Of a stretch of 64,000 nt of DNA, positions 1-9,994 are shown in pieces. Below the pieces are notes generated by a model. The model saw only the letters and a list, made by a program, of their open reading frames with translations. It searched no databases and had not been told where the DNA came from. Origin of the DNA: Bacteroidota bacterium (GTDB lineage: Bacteria > Bacteroidota > Bacteroidia > B-17B0 > Aurantibacillaceae); the NCBI GenBank assembly GCA_025362395.1, contig JANYGK010000053.1, positions 1 through 64,000 on the forward strand, read 5' to 3'. Made by a program: the position numbers and the translations under genes. The first letter of the stretch is position 1. Each line of letters begins with the position of its first letter.

Positions 1-88
1 CGGCTACATTCCAGCCTGCTTTAGCAAATGTTAATACAGCGGCCTTTCCTATGCCGCTTGAAGAACCTGTGATGATAACTGTTTTCAT
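1..88 (-). CDS. Short-chain dehydrogenase/reductase, N-terminal fragment (runs off window start)
   Basis: Reverse complement of 1-88 reads MKTVIITGSSSGIGKAAVLTFAKAGWNVA, the Rossmann TGxxxGIG motif of SDR enzymes. Confidence 0.85.
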   Translation of the reverse strand, partial: MKTVIITGSSSGIGKAAVLTFAKAGWNVA

Positions 89-146
89 ATTTATTATTTT
101 ATTTGTTTTTATTATGGAATAATTATTCTATTTTTTGAAAAAAAAT

Positions 147-719
147 TTATCGTTTAATACTATCCCAACAAAGGGAAAATGCCTGATTTAAAAAAGCTTT
201 ATTTATTTTAATATTATGTTTCATACACATAGTTACCAGTTCATTTGCACTACCCATCATGTGGGCAGTTATAATAGTATTATCTATATTTTTCACAAGC
301 AATTCTTTTTTACCTTTATCCAACAATTCAAATACTCCAACAAAAGCCGCGTCATCCAACTTTTTAGATTCGGAGTCAAGAAAATGTGAATTAGAACATT
401 GTTCTACAAAAAAGTGTTCTTCAAAGTAATCAACACGGTTCTTAATGTAATTATCAAAAAGATCTTTCATACTCAACTTAAATGGAGCATTGGGTTTAAT
501 GACAGAGTAAATACGATTCGTGTTTAGTCCTTTCAAGCGTTTAAATAAGGAATTAATTAATTCTTCTTTACTTTTAAAGTAGCCATACATAGTACCCATA
601 CCTAATTTTGTTTCTTTACCAATGGCAGCCATATTCAATGCAGACAAGCCATTGTTCTTCACCAATTTTAATGTAGCGGTGTATATTATATGTATTTTAT
701 CAGGATCTTTTAACTTCAC
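147..719 (-). CDS. TetR/AcrR family transcriptional regulator
   Basis: 190 aa; N-terminal HTH (IIYTATLKLVKNNGLSALNMAAIGKETKLGMGTMYGYFKSKEELI) typical of TetR; adjacent to the SDR gene. Confidence 0.85.
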   Translation of the reverse strand: MKLKDPDKIHIIYTATLKLVKNNGLSALNMAAIGKETKLGMGTMYGYFKSKEELINSLFKRLKGLNTNRIYSVIKPNAPFKLSMKDLFDNYIKNRVDYFEEHFFVEQCSNSHFLDSESKKLDDAAFVGVFELLDKGKKELLVKNIDNTIITAHMMGSANELVTMCMKHNIKINKAFLNQAFSLCWDSIKR

Positions 720-962
720 GGTACAAATATAATAGAATATTTATTCCGCAATGTATTTTTAACAATCCGGTTAAGTCCTAATTCGGGTTTAAGTTCAATT
801 AGCAGCTTGGAGCAAGTGAGATTATAGATACTGGTTCAAAATCTCATGCGGTGTTATAAATCAGTAATATGGGACTATTGATTAGCTATACCCTAATCCA
901 AATGGCGTTGCCCGTTTACATATTGTATTCCACACTTTTATTATTTATCTTTAGCGTACAAA

Positions 963-1097
963 ATTAAAACCATCCTTAACTTCCTTCCCGAACACAAACT
1001 AGGCGAGCTCAGGACCATTTTAGCAGCTTTAAACCGAAAGAGTAAATTGTGTGTTTGGCTACACAGCTCGTTGTTCGCAGAAATTACTAAAAATTAA
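963..1097 (+). pseudogene. Possible degraded remnant of a nucleotidyltransferase/HEPN-type gene (N-terminus only)
   Basis: Open frame I-KTILNFLPEHKLGELRTILAALNRKSK... with no ATG (ATT at the expected start), ending at TAA 1095-1097; the opening resembles recalled N-termini of Bacteroidota MNT/HEPN proteins. Confidence 0.3.
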
Positions 1098-1136
1098 AAG
1101 CCGTTTTCCTCTTAAATTATCAGAGAAAAACGGCTT
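1098..1136 (-). terminator. Intrinsic terminator downstream of tRNA-Leu
   Basis: Inverted repeat aaagccgttttcctctt / agagaaaaacggctt followed by a T-rich tract on the minus strand. Confidence 0.75.
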
Positions 1137-1140
1137 AGTG

Positions 1141-1221
1141 TACCCGGAAGGAGACTCGAACTCCCACGTCTTGCGACATACGCACCTCAAGCGCACTTGT
1201 ATACCATTCCAACACCCGGGC
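1141..1221 (-). tRNA. tRNA-Leu (anticodon GAG)
   Basis: Minus strand GCCCGGGTGTTGGAATGGTATACAAGTGCGCTTGAGGTGCGTA...GGGAGTTCGAGTCTCCTTCCGGGTA folds as acceptor, D, anticodon (loop TTGAGGT), long variable and T arms; CCA not encoded. Confidence 0.9.
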
Positions 1222-1349
1222 AAAACCCTTTGCATGTATACTTTCCAAAAACAATCGGAACAAACACCTGAGTAAACTCTTTATTACCGTTACAATAATT
1301 AAGAACTGCAAAAATGATAATTAATTTTTAAATTAGCATTATAAAATTT

Positions 1350-3287
1350 ATGACTATTCTTAAAAACATTAAGGAACATTGGCTAATAATGTTAGTGCTC
1401 GTTTTAGGAATAGCTTTCCGGTTCATTCCTATTAATCAATACCAGTTTAGTTTTGATGAACTGAGCGCATTGAGCCGTACGGGTTATAATAGTTTTTTTG
1501 AAGCGGTTAATTATGGTGTTAAGCTTGACGCGCATCCTGCATTGATTCAAATTTTTTTATTTTATTGGGTTAAAATTTTCGATTTCAATGAAATAGCTGT
1601 TAAACTGCCTTTTCTACTTTGCGGTATTGCCGCCATTTATATGATTTATCGCTTTTGCCTTGAATTTTTTAGTGTAAAAGTGGCAATGGTTGCTTCTACT
1701 TTTGTTTCTCTTTCTTTTATATTTTTAGTTTACAGCTCATACGCACGCATGTATATTACCGGTGTATTGTTTTGCTTAATGCTTTTATACGCTGCGTTTA
1801 AAATTTTATTTTCTGAGCGCGTTGCCATAAAGCATTATGTATTATTTTCTCTTTCATGTTTACTGTGCGCTTACAACCACCATATAAGCTGCCTGTTCGC
1901 TTTTTCAGTAGGTATACTAAGCGTATTTTATATACCGAAGGAGCGTCTTAAACTATTTGCAGTGTTTTGTGGGATCACCGTAGTGTTTTACCTGCCGCAT
2001 TTACGCATCACGCTTTATCAGTTCTCTATTGGCGGCATTGGCGCGTCGGCGGGAGGTTGGCTCACACCTCCAAGAAACACAGAGATCTATTTTTTTATAA
2101 AAGCACTTTTTGGTTGCGGTATCAGCGGTAAAGTAATTATGGCGTTGTTTTTTATACTACTGTTCACCTCTGTTTTTAAGCTTATCCCTATTTCCAAAAA
2201 ACAGGTATTTTTATTTTGGATTTTTCTTATGAATTATTTGATCATCCATTTTTATTCCGTTTTTCGAAATCCCATTCTTCAATTTTCTGTTTTGTTATTC
2301 TGCGGGCTTTGCCTCATCCTGTTCCTGAGCTCTTTTGTAGAGTTTCTAACTAAAAAGCAAGTAAATGTATTTTGTTTCGTGATTATTTTTTTACTTTCCT
2401 TTCAATCTGTTTATAAAAAACAGCTATTTTCAAAAGTTCATATCCAGGATTTTGAATCACAAGTAAAAATAACTTTAGATCTTCAGAAACAATACGGAAA
2501 AAATAATGTTGCCGCTGTATTTAAAACAGAAGATTTTTTTGTATACGTCTACGAAAAAAAATACCACACACGTTTAAATTATCTTTCTTTAAAGGACAGC
2601 GCCTTACTGAAACCGTATTTATTCAGAAATTATCTCAGTCATTTAAAAAAGTCGTTCATAGTGTTAGGCGGAGCAGGAGCTGAAGACATAGCATTGGCCA
2701 AAGAATATTTTCCCTTTATAGTATCACATCAGGAAGATTATTTCAGGAACACTTTGGTGCTGTCAAAAAAAGATTTTCATAACGATGATGCTTCACTCAT
2801 AAATGTAATTCCTGTTTTAAACAGTGATATAACTATTATTAAAAACAAAACTAAACCTCTTTCTTTTTTAAACGACAGCCTTTATTTTTCAATCTATAAA
2901 GACGACGATGAATTTCCATTTAATTTAAATCTTCCATTAAGTAAAACATATTTTAAGCTTGGCCAATTTGTACTTGCCGAAATATCCTATTCGGCTGAGA
3001 GCGCCGAAGCCATTGATAAAGAACGTTTATGTGCGGCGGTTTCTGAAAAAGATAAGGAAGCCGTATTTTTTAAAACGTCCCTGCTATCAAATTATTATGA
3101 CAGCACTAAAACCATACAAACAACTTACCTGGAATATTTTGTAGGGGTAGATGATGTAAGATGGAAAAATAAAAATATGGCCTTAAACTTCTTTATTTGG
3201 AAAGCTAAAGGCACACATTATGCCATTCGTGGTTTTAATTTAAAGCAATTGGATTATAATCCTACTAAGTGGACCTTATGGGATTAA
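1350..3287 (+). CDS. GT-C/family 39-like membrane glycosyltransferase
   Basis: 645 aa, many TM segments, N-terminal FSFDELSALS acidic motif followed by DAHPALIQI typical of ArnT/PMT-like proteins. Confidence 0.7.
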   Translation: MTILKNIKEHWLIMLVLVLGIAFRFIPINQYQFSFDELSALSRTGYNSFFEAVNYGVKLDAHPALIQIFLFYWVKIFDFNEIAVKLPFLLCGIAAIYMIYRFCLEFFSVKVAMVASTFVSLSFIFLVYSSYARMYITGVLFCLMLLYAAFKILFSERVAIKHYVLFSLSCLLCAYNHHISCLFAFSVGILSVFYIPKERLKLFAVFCGITVVFYLPHLRITLYQFSIGGIGASAGGWLTPPRNTEIYFFIKALFGCGISGKVIMALFFILLFTSVFKLIPISKKQVFLFWIFLMNYLIIHFYSVFRNPILQFSVLLFCGLCLILFLSSFVEFLTKKQVNVFCFVIIFLLSFQSVYKKQLFSKVHIQDFESQVKITLDLQKQYGKNNVAAVFKTEDFFVYVYEKKYHTRLNYLSLKDSALLKPYLFRNYLSHLKKSFIVLGGAGAEDIALAKEYFPFIVSHQEDYFRNTLVLSKKDFHNDDASLINVIPVLNSDITIIKNKTKPLSFLNDSLYFSIYKDDDEFPFNLNLPLSKTYFKLGQFVLAEISYSAESAEAIDKERLCAAVSEKDKEAVFFKTSLLSNYYDSTKTIQTTYLEYFVGVDDVRWKNKNMALNFFIWKAKGTHYAIRGFNLKQLDYNPTKWTLWD

Positions 3288-3871
3288 TATAAATTAATAT
3301 TAAATCCAATTTGTATAATAGGATTTGTATAAGGAGATAAAGGAGTTTGGTTAACATTATAAAAAATCATGGCTACAAAGCTCGCGTGCTCCGTAAATAA
3401 TTGTTTGTAGCCGCCGCCTACTAAAAGATTATGTACCCATGCCCTGTCGTTTGCAATGGGCGATGTAAAATCAGGAACGCTTAATCTGTCCCATTCAACT
3501 TGCCCAAAAAAATTATCGGTTATCATGTAACGCGCAAACACGCTGCTTCCGTAAACTGTAGAGGCAAATTTTTGTCCACCGTAACTTTGGCTGTAATAAT
3601 TATAAGTGCCACCAACACCTGCCGAAATTTTTTTATTTATTTTAAAGCCAACTATAGGGGATAAATTAATATATGTAGTGCTGCCAAACCAACCGCTTAC
3701 GCTCCCGCCTACAAACACGCGTTCTTTAAGGCTTTGAAAATCGCCGGGCGCAGATTGGTTATTTAATGGCTGAGGAGAAGGATTAGGAGTGATTGGGTAA
3801 TCTTGTGCAGATGCTACATAAGGTACAATAACAGAAGCCAATATGATCAACCCTCTTATAAGTTTCATCAT
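3284..3871 (-). CDS. Outer-membrane beta-barrel-like protein
   Basis: Signal peptide MMKLIRGLIILASVIVPYVASAQ; alternating beta pattern (GGSVSGWFGSTTYINLSPIVGFKINKKISAGVGG); ends IQIGFNINLY. Confidence 0.65.
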   Translation of the reverse strand: MMKLIRGLIILASVIVPYVASAQDYPITPNPSPQPLNNQSAPGDFQSLKERVFVGGSVSGWFGSTTYINLSPIVGFKINKKISAGVGGTYNYYSQSYGGQKFASTVYGSSVFARYMITDNFFGQVEWDRLSVPDFTSPIANDRAWVHNLLVGGGYKQLFTEHASFVAMIFYNVNQTPLSPYTNPIIQIGFNINLY

Positions 3872-4176
3872 TTTATTTCTTCATAATCTACATATTCGCC
3901 GTCACCCGGTTTAAAGTGCGGCTTATGAGCGCTTTGGGTAGAATCTATTTTAACTTCGCCTTCTTTACGCTGCTGCTGTTGGTATGTATTATTTTGATGA
4001 TTGACACGTTGAGCCTGCATTTTGGATATATTTTTAAAAGCACTCACTATTTTCCATACTACCCAAACAAGTATGACTGTCCATATAATATCACGCACGA
4101 TTTCCGGTTTTAATTGATACAAAATTACACTATTTAAGAACACACTGCTTGCCGTTAACATAAATTGATGAAACAA
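3868..4176 (-). CDS. Small single-TM protein (DUF4834-like)
   Basis: 102 aa; one TM then charged tail ending HFKPGDGEYVDYEEIK; overlaps the downstream gene by 4 nt. Confidence 0.6.
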   Translation of the reverse strand: MFHQFMLTASSVFLNSVILYQLKPEIVRDIIWTVILVWVVWKIVSAFKNISKMQAQRVNHQNNTYQQQQRKEGEVKIDSTQSAHKPHFKPGDGEYVDYEEIK

Positions 4177-4206
4177 AAAACCCTCGCCGTTTGGAGAGGG
4201 TTTTCT
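4175..4206. terminator. Intrinsic terminator hairpin
   Basis: aaaaaaccctcgccgtttggagagggtttt: ccctc/gagggg-type stem flanked by A and T tracts. Confidence 0.75.
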
Positions 4207-4225
4207 ATTATATATAGATCAATTC

Positions 4226-6304
4226 TTATTTAGCATCAGGAGCATCTTCTATCGCATCAGAATTTTCTTCTCCTTTTACCTGTGGCTTATAAATAGGCTT
4301 GTCAGATTTTGGAGCGTTTGGATCCTGATAATCCCAACTTACGATACGGAATACGGTACGACGATTTTTTTGATGTAAGGCTTCTTTTTCTTCTTTAGTT
4401 TTAACTTTAGCAATTTGTGCGTCGGTAACTAATAATTTTTTCTCACCCCAACCTTTAGATTGTAGACGTGCTAAAGGGATTTTTTTCTCTTCATTTAAGT
4501 ATACAACACAGGATTTAGCACGGTCTTCAGATAATTTCTGATTTTTTGCGTCAGAACCACGGCTATCCGTGTGAGCTTGTAATTCAATCACAATAGTAGG
4601 ATTATCAACTAACGTCTGATATAAGAAATTTAATGAATCCTTTGATTCAGGACGTAAAGTTGCTTTACCTAAGTCATACTGAACGGCAGGGAAACGAATT
4701 TCCGCTTTTACAGGCGTTAACGAGAAATCTTTAATGAAATCTTTTGATTCATTTTCACCTACTGAACTTAATTTACCTAAATCTTTATTAGCTAAGAACC
4801 CTAATTTAAAGCTTTGAGAAACAGTGTTTTTATCGGTGGCTACAGTTACTTCATAAGATGTATTTTCTTTTAATTTGAAATTATACTTTCCATCAGCTCC
4901 TGTTTTAAATTCAAACATATCTCCGCTTGATCCTTTTAAGTGAATTAAAGCATTTTGTACAGGCTCATTATTTTCAACACTTACTACTGTTCCTGATAAG
5001 TTAAAGATTAACGGAGGTAATACAAACGACCAAAGATCATCTCCGCCTTTACCGCCTTCACGGTTTGATGAAAAATACCCTTTCATTTTTTTACCTTCAA
5101 ACACAATCCCAAAATCATCACCCGCTGAATTCATTGGGTATTTAAGGTTTTCAGGCGCTTTAGTAAATTTGCCGCCCGCGTCTTTTTCAGCTTTAAAAAT
5201 ATCAAGCCCGCCCATTCCTAAATGAGTATTTGATGAGAAATATAATATTTTATCATCATCAGAGATAAAAGGGAACCCTTCAGAACCTGCAGTATTAATG
5301 CTTGGGCCAACGTTAACGGGCTGTCCCCATGTTTTTCCTTTTTTGTCGAAAGAGCTGTACCAGATATCAGTCCCGCCATAACCGCCGGGTAATTTAGCAT
5401 CAAAGTATAACGTATTACCATCAGCAGATAAAGCCGGGTGACGGAAAGCGAATGAATCAATATTAAACGGTAACAACTCAGGTTCAGCCCATGCCGGACC
5501 TTGTTTTTTACACATATAAATCTGACATTTCAATTGCTTATTTTTTGCTTCAGGGCAACGTGTCATAAACATCATGTCGCCTTTTTTAGAGATATAAGCA
5601 CCGCCTTCATTCATTTTTGTATCAATAGCAGTAGCAAACGTAACAGGCGTACTCCATTTACCGTTCTTGTCTAATTTAGTTTCGTAAAGATCAGAGTGGT
5701 TTTGTCCGTTTATTACGTCAATGCCGCCTGTAGAGCCCTGACGGGTAGATGTAAAGATTAAAGTAGTAAATTTTTTATCAGAGTAAGCAGGACTGAAATC
5801 AGCTTCTTTTGAATTGATCAAAGCCATGTTTTCCACTTTAATACGTGTTTCAGGAGTATTTTTAGCATCCTTCCACTGCTTTGCTAATTCACATGATTTT
5901 ACGCCTTCTTCTCCGCGTTGGTCAGAGGGCATTTCTTTTTTGTAGTTATTGTACTCAACAATCGCTTCTTCATATTTAGACTGTGCTTTTAAAGCATCTG
6001 CTAATTTTAAATAAACGATCGGATCAGGGTATTTTGCCTTAATTGCTTTGCTATAGTAGGTTTCAGCGCCCTTAAGGTCGTTTATTTCTTGGTATGAACT
6101 GCCTGTTTTAAATAAAATTTTGGTTTTAACAGCCGCTTTTTTTTCTTTTACATACGCTTGTTTGTAAAGCTCGATGGCGTTAAAATACTGATGGTTGTTA
6201 TATGCAACCTCAGCATCTTTTAAAAAGTTCTTCTGCGCGCTTATTGAAAATGCAAATGCAATAATAGCGGTAGTGGTTAATGCTAGTTTTTTAAAGTTCT
6301 TCAT
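4226..6304 (-). CDS. PorE-like OmpA family protein: TPR + PD40/beta-propeller + carboxypeptidase regulatory-like + OmpA (T9SS-associated type)
   Basis: TPR N-terminus (FLKDAEVAYNNHQYFNAIELYKQAY), propeller repeats (SDDDKILYFSSNTHLGMGGLDIF), CarboxypepD-reg-like segment, OmpA domain (VIELQAHTDSRGSDAKNQKLSEDRAKSCVVYL). Confidence 0.85.
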   Translation of the reverse strand: MKNFKKLALTTTAIIAFAFSISAQKNFLKDAEVAYNNHQYFNAIELYKQAYVKEKKAAVKTKILFKTGSSYQEINDLKGAETYYSKAIKAKYPDPIVYLKLADALKAQSKYEEAIVEYNNYKKEMPSDQRGEEGVKSCELAKQWKDAKNTPETRIKVENMALINSKEADFSPAYSDKKFTTLIFTSTRQGSTGGIDVINGQNHSDLYETKLDKNGKWSTPVTFATAIDTKMNEGGAYISKKGDMMFMTRCPEAKNKQLKCQIYMCKKQGPAWAEPELLPFNIDSFAFRHPALSADGNTLYFDAKLPGGYGGTDIWYSSFDKKGKTWGQPVNVGPSINTAGSEGFPFISDDDKILYFSSNTHLGMGGLDIFKAEKDAGGKFTKAPENLKYPMNSAGDDFGIVFEGKKMKGYFSSNREGGKGGDDLWSFVLPPLIFNLSGTVVSVENNEPVQNALIHLKGSSGDMFEFKTGADGKYNFKLKENTSYEVTVATDKNTVSQSFKLGFLANKDLGKLSSVGENESKDFIKDFSLTPVKAEIRFPAVQYDLGKATLRPESKDSLNFLYQTLVDNPTIVIELQAHTDSRGSDAKNQKLSEDRAKSCVVYLNEEKKIPLARLQSKGWGEKKLLVTDAQIAKVKTKEEKEALHQKNRRTVFRIVSWDYQDPNAPKSDKPIYKPQVKGEENSDAIEDAPDAK

Positions 6305-6474
6305 AGTGTTTCAACTTTGTAAGTCGCTAATTTATGTATTTTTTTAAAAAATCAAAAATTTTAAGCAACTTTTTAACCAAATACGTCTAAAAATGATAAC
6401 TAATTCATCTATAAAATAGCAATGCTAACTAATTATGCATAAAAACGACCGATTGCGAAATGTATAATTTGTAA

Positions 6475-6503
6475 AAAAGCCCTTGTATAACAGGGCTCTT
6501 TAT
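6475..6503 (-). terminator. Intrinsic terminator for glnN
   Basis: aaaaaagcccttgtataacagggctcttt immediately downstream of the glnN stop. Confidence 0.8.
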
Positions 6504-6525
6504 AGTTTATTTACTTACGATAATG

Positions 6526-8715
6526 CTATCTTAAATACAACATTTCTCTGTATTTAGGTAAAGGCCAGGTGCTGTCGTCAACAATGCTTTCAAGCTTATC
6601 AACATTATAACGCATGGTTTCAAAGTAAGGCTTCACTTTTTCGCAATACGCATGGGCTTGTTTCTTGGCACTGTCAAGGGTGTTCGCTTTTTTGCGTTCT
6701 TCTGTCATGACATCCGCTTCCGTTTTAATAAGAGTTACGCGCTCCGAAATTTCTTTAATAAGCTCTAATTGGCTTTTGGCAACTGTTTTAAATTCAGCGG
6801 GGCTCAAAATATCTTTCATGCCGCGTACATTATCCACTAAGTTTTTCTGATAGTTTAAAGCCGCGGGAATGATCTGATTATTCACCATATCGGCGATAAT
6901 GCGCGATTCGATTTGGATTTTTTTAGTGTAGGTTTCAAGGCTTATCTCATAGCGCGCTTCCTGTTCGCGGTGGTTCAGGATGCCTTGCGTTTCGAACATT
7001 GCCAACGATTTTTTAGAGATCATCGCTTCCAGAGCTCCCGGAGTTGTTGAGATATTATTTAAGCCGCGTTTTTTTGCTTCTGCTTTCCAGGCATCACCGT
7101 AGCCGTTTCCTTCAAAACGAATTTTTTTACTTTCAATAATGTATTTTTTCAGGATTTGAAAAATGGCTTCATCCTTTTCTACTTTTTTATTAATTAAAGC
7201 ATCTACATCTTTTTTGAAAGCAACCAACTGTTCTGCCATAATAGCGTTCAGTACCGTCATGGGCCCGCCGCAATTAGCGGAAGAACCAACGGCCCTGAAC
7301 TCAAATTTATTTCCCGTAAAAGCAAAAGGTGATGTACGGTTACGATCTGTATTGTCCAATAAAATATCAGGTATACGACCAATATTCATTTTAAGAGCCG
7401 TTTTTTCTTCCGGGCTCATTTTACCGTTATGAACTGATTTTTCCAGTTCATCCAGCACTTTAGATAATTGTTCTCCTAAAAACACGGACATGATAGCCGG
7501 GGGCGCTTCATTAGCTCCCAAACGGTGGTCGTTATTGGCAGAGGCAATAGAGGCACGTAACAAATCGGCGTGTTCATACACCGCCTTTACAGTATTAACA
7601 AAGAAGGTTAAGAACTGTAAATTTGTTTTAGGCGTTTTTCCGGGAGACAATAAATTTTTACCCGTGTTGGTCGCCAGGCTCCAGTTGTTGTGCTTACCGC
7701 TGCCGTTAACCCCGGCATAAGGTTTTTCATGCATCAACACACGGAAGTTATGGCGAATAGCTACTTTTTCCATCACATCCATTAATAATAAATTATGATC
7801 TACCGCAAGATTTGTTTCTTCAAATACAGGAGCACACTCAAATTGCGCCGGAGCTACTTCGTTATGGCGTGTACGAACGGGAATCCCTAATAAATGGGCT
7901 TCATATTCAAAATCGCGCATGTAAGCAGAAACTCTTTCAGGGATAGAGCCCCAGTAATGGTCTTCTAATTGCTGACCTTTAGCAGGTGCGTGTCCAAATA
8001 AAGTACGGCCGGTTTGTTGCAGGTCGTAACGGATATTATATAAAGCAGAGTCTACTAAAAAATATTCCTGTTCCCAACCTAAAGTAGCAATAACTTTAGT
8101 TACATTTTTATCGAAGTATTGGCAAACATCAGTCGCAGCCTTATCAACAGCATGTAACGATTTTAATAAAGGCGTTTTAAAATCCAACGATTCACCGGTG
8201 TAAGAAATAAAAATAGTAGGAATGCATAAGGTCTCTCCCCATATAAACGCAGGCGATGTAGGATCCCAAGCCGTGTAACCGCGGGCTTCAAAAGTATTAC
8301 GAATGCCGCCGTTAGGAAAAGAAGAGGCATCCGGTTCCTGCTGTACCAGAGCATTTCCACTGAAGCGCTCAATGGCTCTTCCGCCCTCAATAGGCTCAAA
8401 AAAACCATCGTGTTTTTCGGCAGTAGCTCCCGATAAAGGTTGAAACCAATGTGTAAAATGAGTCACGCCTTTGCTTTGCGCCCATGCTTTCATACAGGCC
8501 GCAACTTGGTCAGCCATTTTACGTTCTACAATAGTTCCTTGGTGCATGGAGTTTTGAATGCTGTTAAAAGCCTCTTCAGATAAAAACTCGCGCATAGCAT
8601 CTAAGCCGAATACGTTTGATCCATAATATTGTGAAACTTGTTTGTTGGTTTTATTAAACTCAACAGGAACGCGGTTAACCACATCTTGAAGTGCTAAAAT
8701 TCTCCTGGTACTCAT
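6526..8715 (-). CDS. glnN: Glutamine synthetase type III
   Basis: 729 aa; GSIII signatures including GWEQEYFLVD, RTRHNEVAPAQFECAPVFEETNLAVDHNLL, VNGSGKHNNWSL, DRNRTSPFAFTGNKFEFRAVGSS. Confidence 0.97.
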   Translation of the reverse strand: MSTRRILALQDVVNRVPVEFNKTNKQVSQYYGSNVFGLDAMREFLSEEAFNSIQNSMHQGTIVERKMADQVAACMKAWAQSKGVTHFTHWFQPLSGATAEKHDGFFEPIEGGRAIERFSGNALVQQEPDASSFPNGGIRNTFEARGYTAWDPTSPAFIWGETLCIPTIFISYTGESLDFKTPLLKSLHAVDKAATDVCQYFDKNVTKVIATLGWEQEYFLVDSALYNIRYDLQQTGRTLFGHAPAKGQQLEDHYWGSIPERVSAYMRDFEYEAHLLGIPVRTRHNEVAPAQFECAPVFEETNLAVDHNLLLMDVMEKVAIRHNFRVLMHEKPYAGVNGSGKHNNWSLATNTGKNLLSPGKTPKTNLQFLTFFVNTVKAVYEHADLLRASIASANNDHRLGANEAPPAIMSVFLGEQLSKVLDELEKSVHNGKMSPEEKTALKMNIGRIPDILLDNTDRNRTSPFAFTGNKFEFRAVGSSANCGGPMTVLNAIMAEQLVAFKKDVDALINKKVEKDEAIFQILKKYIIESKKIRFEGNGYGDAWKAEAKKRGLNNISTTPGALEAMISKKSLAMFETQGILNHREQEARYEISLETYTKKIQIESRIIADMVNNQIIPAALNYQKNLVDNVRGMKDILSPAEFKTVAKSQLELIKEISERVTLIKTEADVMTEERKKANTLDSAKKQAHAYCEKVKPYFETMRYNVDKLESIVDDSTWPLPKYREMLYLR

Positions 8716-8968
8716 TTTATAGGGGGTTAATAGTGAAATTTTGAACTATTTGGCAAAATTAGGTCAAAAAAAGGGGGGGTGCAAGAAAAAAAGTTAACTT
8801 TTTTTGAAAATTATTTTGAAAAAAGAAAGTGGATATTTAAAACATCACGATTAAGTTAGAAAGTTATGCGTACTGTTTTAAGCGCCTGCTATCAGAAAAT
8901 ATTACAGTATTAAAAATTAACGCTTATAAAATGCTATTCAAGATTTAAATAAGTAATATGTACTTTTT

Positions 8969-9994
8969 CTAAATCATCTTGAGATACAACATAAAAGATC
9001 CCGGTTTTTCATTGAAATTTGCAGAACTGAAATCAAAGTGGATATTATCTTCATGTTTAAGGATTAATGATGCATATTTTTTAGTTGAAGTTAAAACCAT
9101 GCCCGAAGAGTTTTTAAGCCTGTCAAATTCTTTGACCTGATCACTATCAGATACATTAAGATTTTCTGTTACATTATTAAAAAACGTAAACGTTTTTTTG
9201 TTATGGGATATACTTGTAATATTTTTGAAAAACCCGGGATTGGGAGAGCCTTCATAATAATGTGATGTATTTCCTTTAGCATATTCATTATTACCAAGCG
9301 CATGCGTATACATTCCTTTTGATTTATAGGGGATGTGATTAAAATTTATAATATTGCCGACTTTATCAAATGTGAAAATTCCAATGTCGTCTGTTCTCGT
9401 ATCTACATAATCTCCTTTTAAATAAGACCTGAATGACTGAAAGATCAATTGATCTCTGTCGTCATCGTCTACATTAAAACTTATAGGAATATTAAATACA
9501 TATATTTTATTTTTTTCATCTACACTATTTATATTTTTATAAGCAGTGTGTAGCTTTTTTTGAGTGATCTCATATTTGTCACTTATTTTTAATACATCCT
9601 TCGATAAGCTTAAAACGGTAACATCTGTTGCTAAAGGTTTATCATAATTAAAGTCCTTTCCTAGAGAATAAGTGTTACAAAGAACAAATTTAGGTTGTTT
9701 ATTCTTTGTTTCAGAAAATTGACCGCTAATACGAGAGCCCGGTGCAAAACTTTTTTCGATTACAAGCGGAAGATCTTGAAGCGCATTATCAGCAAATTTA
9801 TAAATTATGGTCTCCTGTTCTTTTTGACTTATTCTACCCACGCTTTTAGATTCCTGCGCATAATTAACGGCAAAATAATAAGCCTTGTTTAATTGAATAT
9901 TAGAAAGCCGATTCACGTAGGCATATTTTTTCTCGATATTCTTGGAAAAAGTCGAGATTAATTTGTGACGATAAGAATAGCCGGATATTTTCAA
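8969..9994 (-). CDS. Hypothetical protein; possibly the 3' half of a split gene
   Basis: 341 aa; start is TTG overlapping the TGA of the upstream ORF; no recognisable domain. Confidence 0.5.
   Translation of the reverse strand: MKISGYSYRHKLISTFSKNIEKKYAYVNRLSNIQLNKAYYFAVNYAQESKSVGRISQKEQETIIYKFADNALQDLPLVIEKSFAPGSRISGQFSETKNKQPKFVLCNTYSLGKDFNYDKPLATDVTVLSLSKDVLKISDKYEITQKKLHTAYKNINSVDEKNKIYVFNIPISFNVDDDDRDQLIFQSFRSYLKGDYVDTRTDDIGIFTFDKVGNIINFNHIPYKSKGMYTHALGNNEYAKGNTSHYYEGSPNPGFFKNITSISHNKKTFTFFNNVTENLNVSDSDQVKEFDRLKNSSGMVLTSTKKYASLILKHEDNIHFDFSSANFNEKPGSFMLYLKMI

Noticed and set aside
1051-1275. 74-aa plus-strand ORF from the track
   Set aside because: It overlaps the complete tRNA-Leu(GAG) and its terminator; the translated SNSHVLRH stretch is just antisense tRNA sequence.
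7163-7432. Plus-strand ORFs antisense to glnN (also 6665-6850 and 7490-7720)
   Set aside because: Antisense to a highly conserved gene, with no recognisable protein and no independent promoter seen.
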